Source: Planctomycetaceae bacterium
GTDB lineage: Bacteria > Planctomycetota > Planctomycetia > Planctomycetales > Planctomycetaceae
DNA: 64,000 nt
Reading direction: 5' to 3'
Assembly (NCBI GenBank): GCA_021732995.1
Contig: JAKFWA010000131.1
Span: forward strand, 23,442 to 87,441
The position numbers were made by a program, and so were the translations under genes. Below the pieces are notes generated by a model that worked only from the letters and a program-made list of their open reading frames with translations, was not told where the DNA came from and ran no database searches. Shown here piece by piece: positions 1 to 9,399 of this stretch (position 1 is its first letter; the number at the start of each line of letters is the position of its first letter).

Positions 1-2
1 AC

Positions 3-782
3 ACGGTCGAGTTCGGGCGTCGGTTAGCGGCGATGGGCTGGATGGTCCTGACCGGAGCGGGCGGCGGCATCATGGAGGCGGCTCACGTCGGCGCGGGTCG
101 ATCGATGTCGATGGGCGTCAACATCATGCTGCCCTTCGAGCAGTCCGCGAACCCGGTCATCGCGGGCGACGAGAAGCTCATCAACCTGCGCTACTTCTTC
201 ACCCGCAAGCTGCTGTTCGTCAAAGAAGTGCATGCCATCGCCTTGTTTCCCGGCGGCTTCGGGACTATGGACGAAGGCTTTGAAACTCTGACGCTCGTGC
301 AGACCGGCAAGCGCGACATGATGCCAATTGTGTGCGTCGATGAACCCGGCGGCACTTACTGGCAGGATTTCCGCAAGTTCGTGGAAGCGCAATTGCTGAA
401 CACCGGGCTGATCTCGCCGGAAGATATGTCGCTGTTCAAGGTCACTGATGATCTCGACGAAGCCATCGCCGAGATCATGAACTTTTATAGAGTCTTCGAC
501 AGCATGCGGTTCATTCGGGACTGGCTGATCCTGCGGCTGCGTGTGGAGCCTTCCGATGAATATCTGGAACGGCTTAACGACGAGTTCAAAGATCTGATCG
601 CCAGTGGCAAGATCGAGAAAGCTCGTCCGCATGCGTTCGAAGCTGATGAAGAATCACTGGCGAACTTGCCGCGACTGCGATTGAAGTTTGATCGCAAACG
701 CAGCGGCCGATTGCGGCAGATGATCGATCAACTGAATCGCGACCTCGGCGATCAGGTCAATCTGGTGCAGCAACCGCACTAG
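3..782 (+). CDS. LOG family protein (lysine decarboxylase-like Rossmann fold), 5' partial
   Basis: The reading frame is open to the left window edge, so the N-terminus is missing; the first in-frame ATG (33) is probably internal. The segment GAGGGIMEA followed by PGGFGTMDE matches the nucleotide-binding and PGGxGTxxE motifs of the LOG/TIGR00730 family. Members include cytokinin-activating phosphoribohydrolases and proteins long mislabelled lysine decarboxylases. The C-terminal part after the Rossmann core (about residues 160-250) is charged and helical and longer than in minimal LOG proteins, as in the larger bacterial LOG-like group. Substrate cannot be deduced. The family call is firm; the exact function is not. 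Confidence 0.85.
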   Translation, partial: TVEFGRRLAAMGWMVLTGAGGGIMEAAHVGAGRSMSMGVNIMLPFEQSANPVIAGDEKLINLRYFFTRKLLFVKEVHAIALFPGGFGTMDEGFETLTLVQTGKRDMMPIVCVDEPGGTYWQDFRKFVEAQLLNTGLISPEDMSLFKVTDDLDEAIAEIMNFYRVFDSMRFIRDWLILRLRVEPSDEYLERLNDEFKDLIASGKIEKARPHAFEADEESLANLPRLRLKFDRKRSGRLRQMIDQLNRDLGDQVNLVQQPH

Positions 783-858
783 TAGCCGATCTTTGGCCAC
801 GGGTTGAAAACGGATCAGGCTGATCTCACGAACGCGAACCTTTGGTCACGACGGTGCG

Positions 859-1398
859 GTGAACATGATCACTCTGGGCCGAGTTGCCGAACTCTCTGAA
901 GCTGACCGCGAGGACGTGCGCGGCTTGACGATGGCGGTCTATCCGCCGGATGAGGCAGCCAGCAGGTCGGGTCAGGACTTGGAGTGGTCGCTGCCAGATT
1001 GGTGTGCGCGGGTTCGAGATTCGGCAGGCAAGCTGGTTTCGTACATCGGGATCTACCTTCGCGACGCCACTCTCGATGGCCAGCCGGTACGCATCGGAGG
1101 AATCGGGAATGTGAAGACGCACCCGCAGTCGCGAAACGGTGGCTGCGCGAGTGCCGCCATCAAGGCCACGATGGAGTTCTTCCAGCAGCAGCCCGACCTG
1201 AAGTTCGCTCTGCTGGTCTGCAAGCCGGAACTGCTTGGTTTCTATGCGAGACTCGGCTGGCGCGAGTTCACGGGCACTTTGCTGGTCCGGCAGTTTACAC
1301 GACCGAGTGAGTTCACCGTCTTCCGAGTCATGACGATTGGGATTCAGTCTGCCGGTCCAGTTGCTGGGATCATTGATTTGAACGGCCCGCCGTGGTGA
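859..1398 (+). CDS. GNAT family N-acetyltransferase
   Basis: A 179-residue single-domain protein. The stretch IGNVKTHPQSRNGGCASAAI is a recognisable GNAT motif A (V-x-P-x-x-R-x-x-G-x-x/A) for acetyl-CoA pyrophosphate binding, though GGCAS deviates slightly from the usual RGxGxA. It is followed by a motif B-like segment with FYARLGW, the typical FYxxxGF end of GNAT folds. The start is GTG at 859 or ATG at 865; neither has a strong ribosome binding site. It lies alone between the LOG gene and an enolase-superfamily gene. The acceptor substrate is unknown. Confidence 0.8.
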   Translation: MNMITLGRVAELSEADREDVRGLTMAVYPPDEAASRSGQDLEWSLPDWCARVRDSAGKLVSYIGIYLRDATLDGQPVRIGGIGNVKTHPQSRNGGCASAAIKATMEFFQQQPDLKFALLVCKPELLGFYARLGWREFTGTLLVRQFTRPSEFTVFRVMTIGIQSAGPVAGIIDLNGPPW

Positions 1399-1452
1399 GA
1401 TCGCGGACGCGATGGCCTTGAGCAGAATCCTAGCGCCACAGGAGACGCCGAG

Positions 1453-2655
1453 ATGCAACGTCGAGATTTCATAATGGGACTATTGTCTTCCGCCATGCTG
1501 GCCAAGGCCCTGCACGGTGCGGACATCCCGAAAGACCTGAAGATCACTCGCGCTGTCGGTTTTCAACTGCCGAGTCAGCGTTCCAAGGTAGCAGGCAAGA
1601 ACGCGCGGCTGGATGTGCATGGCGATCGCGCGACAGATCGCATGGTGCGGCTCTATACCAATCACGATGGCATTCAGGCGTTCGGCAATTGCCGGGCTGA
1701 TGAGAAGGCGGTTGCGCAGTTACTCGGGAAGAATCCGCTGTCGTTCCATGACGAGAAGCAGACTGTCATGACCGGGCCGTTGGGCGCCGGGACAATGCCG
1801 TTGTGGGATTTAGCAGGCAAAGTGTTGAGCAGACCTGTCTATGCGCTCCTGGGTGGTCGGGGTAATGAAAAAGTGCCGGTGTATGATGGTTCGATCTACT
1901 TTGCGGATCTGTTGCCGCAATACGCCGATCGCTGGTCCGACCGGTTCCGCGAGGAGATCGATATGGGCCTCAAGCTGGGGCACCGCGGCTTCAAGATCAA
2001 GATTGGTCGCGGCAGCAAATGGATGCCACGTGCCGAAGGTGACGCGCGCGATATCGAAGTCGTAAAGACCATGCGTCAGCATGCCGGTGCGGAAATCACG
2101 CTCAACGTAGATGCCAACAACGGCTACGACCTCGCCGGAGCGAAGCGGTTGCTGGAACAGGCGGGACCGCTCGACCTCGGCTTCGTGGAAGAACTTTTCC
2201 CTGAGACTGTTGATGAATGCCTCACGCTAAAGGAATTCATGAAGCAGCATGGCTGGAAAACGAAGCTGGCCGATGGTGAGACTCAGAAGGAGTTGTCTGT
2301 GTATCGCCCGTTCGTCGATGCGAAGGCGATTGATGTCTTTCAGGGCGACATGAACCACTTCGGCATCGAAGGCATCCTGACAGAAGCTCGCTGGGCTGAA
2401 CCGCAAGGCCTGACCGTCGCTCCGCATAACTGGGGTTCGCTGATCGGCTACTACCTGCAACTGCATGTAGGACGAGCCGTCCCCAACTTCCACGCCGCCG
2501 AACATGACCCGCTGACGGCGAGTGCCCTGATCGCTGATGGCTACAGTCGCAAGGATGGCTTTGCGACTGTGCCCGACAAACCAGGTTTTGGACTGGCCCT
2601 CAACGAAGACAAGTTCGCGTCCGAATGCAAAGTGTTGTTCGACCTTAAGGCCTGA
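1453..2655 (+). CDS. enolase-superfamily enzyme (mandelate racemase / muconate lactonizing type), exported
   Basis: A 400-residue protein. The N-terminus MQRRDFIMGLLSSAMLA resembles a twin-arginine-like export signal (RRDF plus hydrophobic stretch). The barrel carries the KxK catalytic pair (K181, K183 in KIKIG) and metal ligands in order: D220 (NVDANNG), E246 (VEELF) and an acidic residue near 274-276 (ADGE). This is the standard arrangement for proton abstraction alpha to a carboxylate. Members act on sugar acids, muconates or dipeptides; the substrate cannot be read from sequence. Planctomycetes often encode exported members next to other carbohydrate genes. No obvious operon partner is seen here. 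Confidence 0.85.
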   Translation: MQRRDFIMGLLSSAMLAKALHGADIPKDLKITRAVGFQLPSQRSKVAGKNARLDVHGDRATDRMVRLYTNHDGIQAFGNCRADEKAVAQLLGKNPLSFHDEKQTVMTGPLGAGTMPLWDLAGKVLSRPVYALLGGRGNEKVPVYDGSIYFADLLPQYADRWSDRFREEIDMGLKLGHRGFKIKIGRGSKWMPRAEGDARDIEVVKTMRQHAGAEITLNVDANNGYDLAGAKRLLEQAGPLDLGFVEELFPETVDECLTLKEFMKQHGWKTKLADGETQKELSVYRPFVDAKAIDVFQGDMNHFGIEGILTEARWAEPQGLTVAPHNWGSLIGYYLQLHVGRAVPNFHAAEHDPLTASALIADGYSRKDGFATVPDKPGFGLALNEDKFASECKVLFDLKA

Positions 2656-2751
2656 CGAGCCCAACCCCCGCGCCGCGTTCAATGGAAGCCAACCTTCCGG
2701 ACGCCAGTTGCTCGTCTGTGCTCACAGGACTTGCTGCAAGGAGCCCGCTTC

Positions 2752-3948
2752 ATGCGCCACCGTTTCATGACTGCTGCGTGCGTGGTGTTGATCACGCTCG
2801 CCGACTTCCACATGAGTACTGCGCAGGACGTCCGCCGAATCCCGTTGCGTGGGACGGAAGAAGTCGGCGCCGTGGTGGTGGGCGACGTCCCATTGATCCA
2901 CACAGAGCAAGTCTTCGCGCCGGACGCGATCGGAAACGGGGCGGACGCGACAGCCGCGGCTCAAGCCAAGGCTGTCGTCAGCAAACTCAACGCGCTGCTT
3001 GCGGATGCCAAATCCAAACACCTGGTGAAGCTGAATCTCTATGCGGTGGATCAGGTCGCCATTGATGCCGCAAAGGAGGTGATCGCCGAGAAGTTCGAGC
3101 CGACGAATCGACCCGCAGTGTCCTGCGTCATCAGCAAACTGCCGGTAGCGGATGCTCTGATTGCTGCGGATGCCATTGCGACAACGGACAGCACAGACGC
3201 CCGCGTTGTCCGACATCCCTCGCTGAAATCCGGTTGGGCGACGGTACCTGCCGGGTCGCGCATATACATTTCGGGACAGGCGGAACCCGGCGCCAACCTG
3301 GATGAGATGACCCGCAAGACGCTGACCAGCCTGCGCGAGACGCTTAAGTGGATGGAACGGTCGGATGAAGACATCGTGCAGTTGAAAGTCTTCGTGCAGC
3401 CGATGGCGAAGATCGCAGAAGTGCAAACGGCCTTCAAAGCGGTCTTTGGTGATCGAGTACCGCCGACCGTCTATGTGGAATGGCTGGGCAAGGAGTCCAT
3501 TGAGATCGAACTCGTGGCCTGGGGCGGAAAGGCGAGAAAAGCTCCAACTGTGGAGTATCTCACTCCGCCCTTCATGAAGCCTTCGCCGGTCTTTTGCCGG
3601 GTGACCCGCATCAACCAGTCGCCATCGATCTTCGTGGCGGGGTTGTATGCCTCTACTTTGCAGACTGCTCCCAGTGCACTATCGCCCGAAGGTGGTGAAC
3701 GCGAAGTTAAGGAAGTCTTCGCCACACTTGAATCTCTGCTGAAGGATTCGAGCAGCGACCTGAGACATCTGGTGAAAGCGACTTACTACTGCGAGACCGA
3801 TGCCGCCAGCAAGAAGCTGAATGAACTGCGCCCGAAGTATTATGACCCGGAGCGACCGCCGGCGGCTTCCAAAGCGATGATCAGCGGTTCGGGACGTGCA
3901 GGCCTGGGTCTCACGCTGGACATGATCGCCGTGCCCAGCACCAAGTGA
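2752..3948 (+). CDS. secreted protein with three tandem RidA/YjgF-like domains
   Basis: The ATG at 2752 is preferred over 2731 because it gives a clean signal peptide (MRHRFMTAACVVLITLADF). The mature protein contains three RidA-like segments: roughly residues 40-160 (least conserved), 165-285 (ISGQAEPGANLDEMTRKTL through PPTVYVEW and IEIELVAWGG) and 290-398 (IFVAGLYAS through RPPAASKAM and LDMIAVP). RidA proteins deaminate enamine/imine intermediates and assemble as homotrimers, so a single chain with three copies could mimic the trimer. The family's catalytic arginine is not clearly placed in every copy. The domain count is my reading; export follows from the signal peptide. Confidence 0.75.
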   Translation: MRHRFMTAACVVLITLADFHMSTAQDVRRIPLRGTEEVGAVVVGDVPLIHTEQVFAPDAIGNGADATAAAQAKAVVSKLNALLADAKSKHLVKLNLYAVDQVAIDAAKEVIAEKFEPTNRPAVSCVISKLPVADALIAADAIATTDSTDARVVRHPSLKSGWATVPAGSRIYISGQAEPGANLDEMTRKTLTSLRETLKWMERSDEDIVQLKVFVQPMAKIAEVQTAFKAVFGDRVPPTVYVEWLGKESIEIELVAWGGKARKAPTVEYLTPPFMKPSPVFCRVTRINQSPSIFVAGLYASTLQTAPSALSPEGGEREVKEVFATLESLLKDSSSDLRHLVKATYYCETDAASKKLNELRPKYYDPERPPAASKAMISGSGRAGLGLTLDMIAVPSTK

Positions 3949-3960
3949 TGAAGCACCGGC

Positions 3961-4737
3961 TCAGGACGATTTCGGAATTGCCGCGTGGAGCTGGTGCACA
4001 ACGCCGTCCAGAAAGTCCGCCAGATTCTTAGCCGCCTTCTGAGCATGTTCACGCAGTTTGAGCATGTCTTTCATGCTGCTGGGACGCTTCCAGAGAGCTC
4101 CGATCGCGGCACCCACTCGAACGGCCCCGCTACCCCCCAGGACAGACAGCACCTCCGGCGGCAAATCGTTGCTCATGTCATCGCTGATGGCGCGGACCGC
4201 CATGAACTTGGTCTTATGCTCACGCGCGACCTGCGCCACCGCCAGGCTCTCCATATCGACAGCAATGCCACCGAGCGTCTCATGCAGGCTGGTTTTTGCC
4301 GCCACTGTACGCACGATTTCGTCCGCCGTGACTAAGGTGCCGACGAATAAACCTCGAGCTTCGTCGCTGCTCGCGTGCAGGTCGATGGCCAGCTTCTGGC
4401 CGTGCGTATCGACGATTTCATTGCCCATCACGATGTTGCCCACCTGCATGTGCTTGAGCAAAGCACCGCTGAAGCCGACGGACAACAGCCAGGCAGGTGA
4501 GTGAGCGTCAATCAACGCTTCCGTCGCCCGGCGAGCCCGAGCGTAGCCGACACCACATTCGACAACCGCGACGCGAATGTTGTCGTATCGCCCGCCGCGA
4601 AAGACGAAGCTGCCGCCAGAGTACTTGTGCGGCTTCTCGCAGCGGCCCATGAAGTCCGCAATCTCCATCGGCAGTGAGCACACAATTCCAATGTCTGCGT
4701 GAGCGTAGTCAGGTTTGGTGATTGGCTCGGCAGACAT
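3961..4737 (-). CDS. purine nucleoside phosphorylase/MTA-SAH nucleosidase family protein
   Basis: A 258-residue protein of the PNP_UDP_1 fold. The core motifs are VVECGVGYARARRATEALI (nucleobase/phosphate loop), LLSVGFSGAL, and the C-terminal AVDMESLAVAQVA followed by VRAISDDM. The VDMES glutamate and the SDD aspartate are the classical ribose and catalytic positions of MTA/SAH nucleosidases. Hopanoid-linked nucleosidases (HpnG) share these motifs, so the substrate may be S-adenosylhomocysteine, methylthioadenosine or adenosylhopane. The gene is convergent with the RidA-like gene (12 bp gap) and transcribed in the same direction as tatC downstream on the same strand. Confidence 0.8.
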   Translation of the reverse strand: MSAEPITKPDYAHADIGIVCSLPMEIADFMGRCEKPHKYSGGSFVFRGGRYDNIRVAVVECGVGYARARRATEALIDAHSPAWLLSVGFSGALLKHMQVGNIVMGNEIVDTHGQKLAIDLHASSDEARGLFVGTLVTADEIVRTVAAKTSLHETLGGIAVDMESLAVAQVAREHKTKFMAVRAISDDMSNDLPPEVLSVLGGSGAVRVGAAIGALWKRPSSMKDMLKLREHAQKAAKNLADFLDGVVHQLHAAIPKSS

Positions 4738-4800
4738 CGCTCGGGTTTCGGTGAGGGCAGTGGGCTGTTCGTGGATGGTGAACCTTATCCAACGAACGCT

Positions 4801-5892
4801 CTACGTGACACTCGGCACGTCCGAGAACTGCGGCGGCTTCGAGTGCCAACTGCACATCAGAATGCCCAGTTCGTACAGTCCCAGCATCGGGACCAGCATG
4901 AGGATCATGCTCATCGGGTCGGCGGAAGGGGTCAGCATCATCGACAGGAACGAGATGACCAGGATCGCGAGGCGTCGCTTCTCGCGGTAAGCCTGCACGT
5001 CGAAGATTGAAATGCGTTCGAGGAACAGCATGACGAGCGGTAGCTCAAAGCTGATGCCAAACACCAGCGGCAGCATCAGAGCGAAACTGATCCACTCGGA
5101 CATCCGAATCTGCGGCTGCAAGCCCAGCGACTTGTTGAAGCTCAGCAGGAAGTTGAGCATAAACGGGAACACGCAGTAGTAGCAGAAGACGCAACCGCCG
5201 ATGAACAGGAAGACGCTCATGGGCAGGTAGATGTAAACGTAGCGTTTCTCATGCGGGTAGAGGCCCGCAGCGACGAACAGCCACATCTGATAGATGACCC
5301 ACGGGCTGGCGATGATCAGTCCGGCGAGCGCGGACACGGTCATGTACATCATGAACGCTTCCTGCACGTTGAGCGTGACCGGTCGGCTGGTGATGTCGAT
5401 GACGCGCGTCAATTCGGTGAATTCGGGAGCAGCGATGCGCAGATTCACCGCCTGCTCATCCTCTTTGGGATTGGCTTGCGGATAGCGTTCCGGGTCGGCG
5501 GCGTGCAGCACATTCACCAGTTCGGACGGCAGCACCTTGATGGTCACAGTCTGATCGTCTTTGCTGTCCGTCGCGATCGGTTGAACTTCGGAACGGCGTT
5601 TCTCAATGGGGTCGACCTGATCCATCACGTCCAGCCCGGACTGCTTCTTGAACCAACCCCAGGAAAACGCCGGCATGGGGGCAACGTCCTCTTTGGCCTC
5701 GATCTTGTGCATCCGCAGTGCATGATCGATGGGTTGCCGAATCCAGCCGACGATGACATCCCCGTAGTAGAGCGTGCCGATCATGCACAGGCCGACGCCG
5801 ATAATCGCTCGAATCAGGTGCGTCCGGAGAATCTCAAGATGCTCCCCGAACGTCATTGTCGAGTCATCGAACAGATCTTTTGATTGGCTCAT
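4801..5892 (-). CDS. tatC: Sec-independent protein translocase subunit TatC
   Basis: TatC is the signal-recognition core of the twin-arginine translocase in the inner membrane. The N-terminus MTFGEHLEILRTHLIRAI is the conserved TatC MSxxEHLxELRxR region. Later helices include SALAGLIIASPWVIYQMWLF and FGISFELPLVMLFL, where the FxFELP-type motif is diagnostic. The start at 5892 has GGGAG seven bases upstream; the frame is open to 5946 but lacks TatC similarity there. At 363 residues it is about 100 longer than E. coli TatC, because the first periplasmic loop (about residues 45-160) carries an extra polar segment. tatA/B are not adjacent. Confidence 0.92.
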   Translation of the reverse strand: MSQSKDLFDDSTMTFGEHLEILRTHLIRAIIGVGLCMIGTLYYGDVIVGWIRQPIDHALRMHKIEAKEDVAPMPAFSWGWFKKQSGLDVMDQVDPIEKRRSEVQPIATDSKDDQTVTIKVLPSELVNVLHAADPERYPQANPKEDEQAVNLRIAAPEFTELTRVIDITSRPVTLNVQEAFMMYMTVSALAGLIIASPWVIYQMWLFVAAGLYPHEKRYVYIYLPMSVFLFIGGCVFCYYCVFPFMLNFLLSFNKSLGLQPQIRMSEWISFALMLPLVFGISFELPLVMLFLERISIFDVQAYREKRRLAILVISFLSMMLTPSADPMSMILMLVPMLGLYELGILMCSWHSKPPQFSDVPSVT

Positions 5893-6206
5893 AACGTTGC
5901 TCCCGCAAGGTGAGTCGCGGCCATGCGAGAGTCTCCAGCCACACAATGAGCCGGGAGGTTCTCGGGAACGGCTGCGAGCGTACGCGGCAGGGTCAGCGGT
6001 TCACGTCAGCAATGTGAACCATCCACCGCACCTCAATCCGCAAACCAGGACAGTTTGACGCGTCAACCTCGCCATGAAGAAAGCACGGCGGGTTGCTGTC
6101 CACTCGGTTTGCCCGCAGCAAGAGCAGGTCGGATGAGCGGAGTGGGTTCGATTCTAAAGCGGCGGCTAGTGCCGTCAATTGTCAGAAACTCAGGAATCGC
6201 CGCCCG
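5893..6206. other. intergenic stretch between tatC and a secreted-protein gene
   Basis: No convincing gene. The tatC upstream region lies here on the minus strand, with its ribosome binding site next to 5892. A small inverted repeat with 7-base arms (GGTTCAC at 5998 and GTGAACC at 6014) could be an operator or a weak hairpin; I see no T-tract beside it. Confidence 0.4.
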
Positions 6207-7553
6207 CTACTTCAAGTTGTTGGCGGCATTCTGTAGGTTATTGAGAGTCGTTGCGTCCATCGAAGGCTGTAGATTGCCCTGCAAACTGACGATCATCGGC
6301 TTGAGGGCATCTCTGACACCCGTGTAAGCGGCGCCGATCGACTTGTCCGCTGGCAACGTGTTCTTCAGAGAGTTCAGCCCGAGGAACATGTCCTGTACCT
6401 GAAAGTAGCCGACAGATCCCGTCATCTTCTTGGCACTGATCTCCGTGCCGATCTCATGCGCCAGCTTGAGCGAGGCCTTGCTGACTCCCAGCGTATCCAG
6501 CCCGGAACCGCCGGACCCCAGTGGATAAGTTCCCAGCACTTTGATCGTCCAGGCACGCACCGACGTGGGCCGCTTAGAATCCTTGATAATGTCGGCCAGC
6601 AGAGTTTGCACTTCGGGTTTCTGAGTTCCCCCAGCGTCGGCAATGGACGGCATGCTGATGTGGCCCACGGCTGAGATCAAAGCCTTCTGGTAGGATGCGC
6701 TGGTTGCCGTCTGTGCCTTGATCGCGGTGATCAGGCTGCGGGCGGCTTCGGTGCGTTCTTTGGCTGGATTGTTGGTCGAGAGCGGGCCCTCTTTCAGCAG
6801 AATCTTGTCTGCGAGAACCTTCTCCGCGCAGTTCGCCGCCATCACTCGAACACCTTCCGGCTGATTCAAATTGGCAATGACTTCCAGGAACACCGACAGC
6901 GTTTCTGGGAACGCTGTTGCGTCCAGTGGGGGCTTTTTGTTGGGGTTCGCGGGAGCCAGCTCTAATTCCGACAGCATCAAGAGCACTTGCAGCCGCACCT
7001 GAAAATTGCCGTCCAAGGCTTTCTTGGCTTCCTTGACGACGGCTTTGAGCGCTACGTCTCGATTCTTACTTCCAGGAGCCGCGAAGGTGTGAATCTCGCC
7101 ATAAACCTCGGAGCGAATCTTCTTCATGTTGTTGCGACTGGACTTCAACGTCATGCGGCCAACTCGGATCTTGGCGCCTTCGTTGAGGATGTTCGTAACA
7201 TTCACATCCACTGTCTTGGCTTTTAACGCTTCAAGGTACTTAGCGCTCTTGTCCCTCTTCCAATTCTTGTAGTCATCATCGTTGATGAGTTCGTCTTCCT
7301 TGGTCATCTCATCGAGCGGCACGCGCCCGGGCTGTATTCCTGGAGGAAGAGCGTTTGGATTCGGCGCGGGAGCAGGCGGTTTAGGCGGAACCTGTGCCCA
7401 AACTGGTGAAGCAAGGCTCAGCGCGAACCAGGCGATGGTCAGCAGAGCTAAAGCCATAAACCATCTCGGCTTGAAGCGGGCGGAAGAGGCGCAGGGCGTC
7501 TTCGGCGTGGCCGCGACAATACTCGCTCCGACGTGTAGAGAGTGCTCGCTCAT
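6207..7553 (-). CDS. conserved exported protein, helical-repeat-like, function unknown
   Basis: A 448-residue protein with an N-terminal hydrophobic segment (residues about 31-54, ending SPVWAQ) that is either a signal peptide after a long n-region or a membrane anchor. A proline-rich linker follows (PPKPPAPAPNPNALPPG). The rest is rich in alternating helices (for example VALKAVVKEAKKALDGN and VRVMAANCAEKVLADK), reminiscent of HEAT-like repeats without a clear consensus. I do not recognise the family. The start could lie downstream of residue 1, nearer the hydrophobic segment. It is followed by an intergenic gap and precedes tatC on the same strand. Confidence 0.7.
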   Translation of the reverse strand: MSEHSLHVGASIVAATPKTPCASSARFKPRWFMALALLTIAWFALSLASPVWAQVPPKPPAPAPNPNALPPGIQPGRVPLDEMTKEDELINDDDYKNWKRDKSAKYLEALKAKTVDVNVTNILNEGAKIRVGRMTLKSSRNNMKKIRSEVYGEIHTFAAPGSKNRDVALKAVVKEAKKALDGNFQVRLQVLLMLSELELAPANPNKKPPLDATAFPETLSVFLEVIANLNQPEGVRVMAANCAEKVLADKILLKEGPLSTNNPAKERTEAARSLITAIKAQTATSASYQKALISAVGHISMPSIADAGGTQKPEVQTLLADIIKDSKRPTSVRAWTIKVLGTYPLGSGGSGLDTLGVSKASLKLAHEIGTEISAKKMTGSVGYFQVQDMFLGLNSLKNTLPADKSIGAAYTGVRDALKPMIVSLQGNLQPSMDATTLNNLQNAANNLK

Positions 7554-7823
7554 GCGTTGCTGATTCTAGGGGCCAAGTCTCGTCGAGAATCTCACCGTTC
7601 TACCGAGTTAGGCCAGCTTTCCTGACCAAACCGGGCGAGACGGTACCGCGATGTATCGTGATTTGCCACCACGATGACGAGTTCATGAAATGAGAATGAA
7701 GGAGAATTCCAGTCCGTCCGTGAGTCACACGACATCGAACGCAACTCAACACGCAGCCTCTGAGGAATCTCACAGGCAGAAATGAATACAAATAATCAAC
7801 CTAGCCGGATAGTTTTCAGGCCG

Positions 7824-9152
7824 TCAAGAAGTTTCGACGCCCACGCGGTCCGTAACCCGTGAGAGTCGGCGGTTTGGGGGTTCATTCGCAAAAATCGCCA
7901 GAGTCGTGGCGGCCATCACTTCCGAGCTGAACCGGGTGCGGACTGCCATTTGTCCCTTTCGTGCCAATTCGATCCGTCGATCACGATCGTGGGTCAGTTC
8001 GTCGATCCGCGTCGCCAGATCGATCGGGTCGCCCGGTTCGAACAACAACCCGCCCTCGGTGGCGGACAGCATCTCCACAAACGCTCCGTGAGCAGGCTGC
8101 ACCACCGGCACTCCGTTGGCCAGAGCCTCCAGCACCGAAATGCCCTTCGGTTCCCGATAGGTCGTCGGCAGGGAGAAGATGTCAAAGCTCTTCAGGAGTT
8201 CTACCTTGCTCTCCCGATCAGGCGGACTACCAACGTACGTGAAACGGTCACCGAGCGCTTTCCCGGCGCGAGACACCTCATCGAAGTACCGCGCGTCGCG
8301 AGTACCCAGATAGCCGCCAGCAACGAGTTTTACTCGCGGCCCGTGGCACGGCAGCTTCAGAACGGCTTCGATCAGTTGGTGCAGTCCTTTCTCCGGACAG
8401 ATCCGCCCGAAGTAGCCGACCGTCAGTGAATCGGATTCGGGTTTGTCGACCTGCCCGTCGTGGCCGGTGAGATCGATGCCCAGCGGCAGGATCTCGAACA
8501 GTTCCGGTGGCACGCTCAGCATCTGCGACATGTGATCGCGATAGAACTCGCTGTGCACCACGATGCCATCGAACTCGCGCACCCGTTCGGACATGCTCCG
8601 GATGCAGGCCTGCCGATACGGATCGGGCAGGCTGTCGATGAACACATCATCGCCCTGCAGCGTGCAATAGATCGGTCCGGAGAAGTGGGACCGAATGAGT
8701 CGCACTGTTCCCGACAGCAAGGCATTGCTGAAGCACACCACGTCCGGTTTGAGGTCGCGGCCGATGAACTCGGCGAGTTCCTCGATCTGCCGTCGCGCCG
8801 GACCGAGTTCGCCATCCAGCATCGCCAGCGTGAGTTCGCCCAGCTTCCGCGCGTCGTTCGTGACGCCAAAGCTCGTCGCCAGTTTGATCACCGCCGGATG
8901 ATCGAGCCACGTCGTCATCCAGCGCGGCAGCTTGCGCCACAGTTTGGACTGCTGATCCAGATAGACGTTGATCCCGCCGAGGAACACTCGCTCGACGCTC
9001 ATATCCTCTTCATCAACACGAATCGGCGTGTAAGTCGGGATCAGCGTGACCTCGGCCCCCGCCTTGCGCAACGCCTTGGCCCAAGTGTTGTCGTGCATGC
9101 ACGCCCCACAGAACATCCCGGCGCCACCAGCAGTGATGATCGCGATGTGCAT
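7824..9152 (-). CDS. glycosyltransferase family 4 (GT-B fold)
   Basis: A 442-residue GT-B enzyme. The N-terminal Rossmann domain begins MHIAIITAGGAGMFCGACMHD. The C-terminal donor-binding domain shows LTVGYFGRICPEKGLHQLIEAV, then SLPTTYREPKGISVLEALANGVPVV, which is the ExF(G)xxxLEAxAxGxPVV signature of GT4 retaining transferases. The usual catalytic glutamate falls at EPKGISVLEA. The unusual FCGACMHD motif near the N-terminus is cysteine-containing and conserved in a planctomycete subset as far as I recall. Probable role: transfer of a sugar to a surface polysaccharide or lipid. The substrate is unknown. Confidence 0.85.
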   Translation of the reverse strand: MHIAIITAGGAGMFCGACMHDNTWAKALRKAGAEVTLIPTYTPIRVDEEDMSVERVFLGGINVYLDQQSKLWRKLPRWMTTWLDHPAVIKLATSFGVTNDARKLGELTLAMLDGELGPARRQIEELAEFIGRDLKPDVVCFSNALLSGTVRLIRSHFSGPIYCTLQGDDVFIDSLPDPYRQACIRSMSERVREFDGIVVHSEFYRDHMSQMLSVPPELFEILPLGIDLTGHDGQVDKPESDSLTVGYFGRICPEKGLHQLIEAVLKLPCHGPRVKLVAGGYLGTRDARYFDEVSRAGKALGDRFTYVGSPPDRESKVELLKSFDIFSLPTTYREPKGISVLEALANGVPVVQPAHGAFVEMLSATEGGLLFEPGDPIDLATRIDELTHDRDRRIELARKGQMAVRTRFSSEVMAATTLAIFANEPPNRRLSRVTDRVGVETS

Positions 9153-9325
9153 GGAACTTTGAGCCCAGAGACTGGAAACGATGCCTGGTCGGTTGCGAAC
9201 GCTGCAACGTGAGTCTGCTGACTTACTTATTTTCTTCAGGATTGAGGCGCGAGGAAGCCATTCCTGAGGGATTCGGCTCCGATTCGGAACAACGCTGGCG
9301 ATGAAAGAGGCTTCAGGATTGGTAA

Positions 9326-9367
9326 CCCCTCACCTCCTACCCCCTCTCCCCAAAGGGGCGAGGGGAG
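9326..9367. repeat. dispersed C/G-rich palindromic repeat, copy 1
   Basis: The stretch reads CCCCTCACC, then CCCCTCTCCCC, AAAG and GGGGCGAGGGGAG, forming a hairpin (CCCCTC-TCCCC pairing with GGGGCGAGGGG). A near-identical copy lies at 41114-41154. It sits in the intergenic region upstream of the glycosyltransferase gene. Similar sequences are frequent between genes in planctomycete genomes. Confidence 0.7.
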
Positions 9368-9399
9368 TTGTTGAAGCGGAGGATGACGGGTCAGCCTCT

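Noticed and set aside
7600..7791. 63-residue minus-strand frame after the glycosyltransferase gene
   Set aside because: No ribosome binding site and a composition unlike a real protein.
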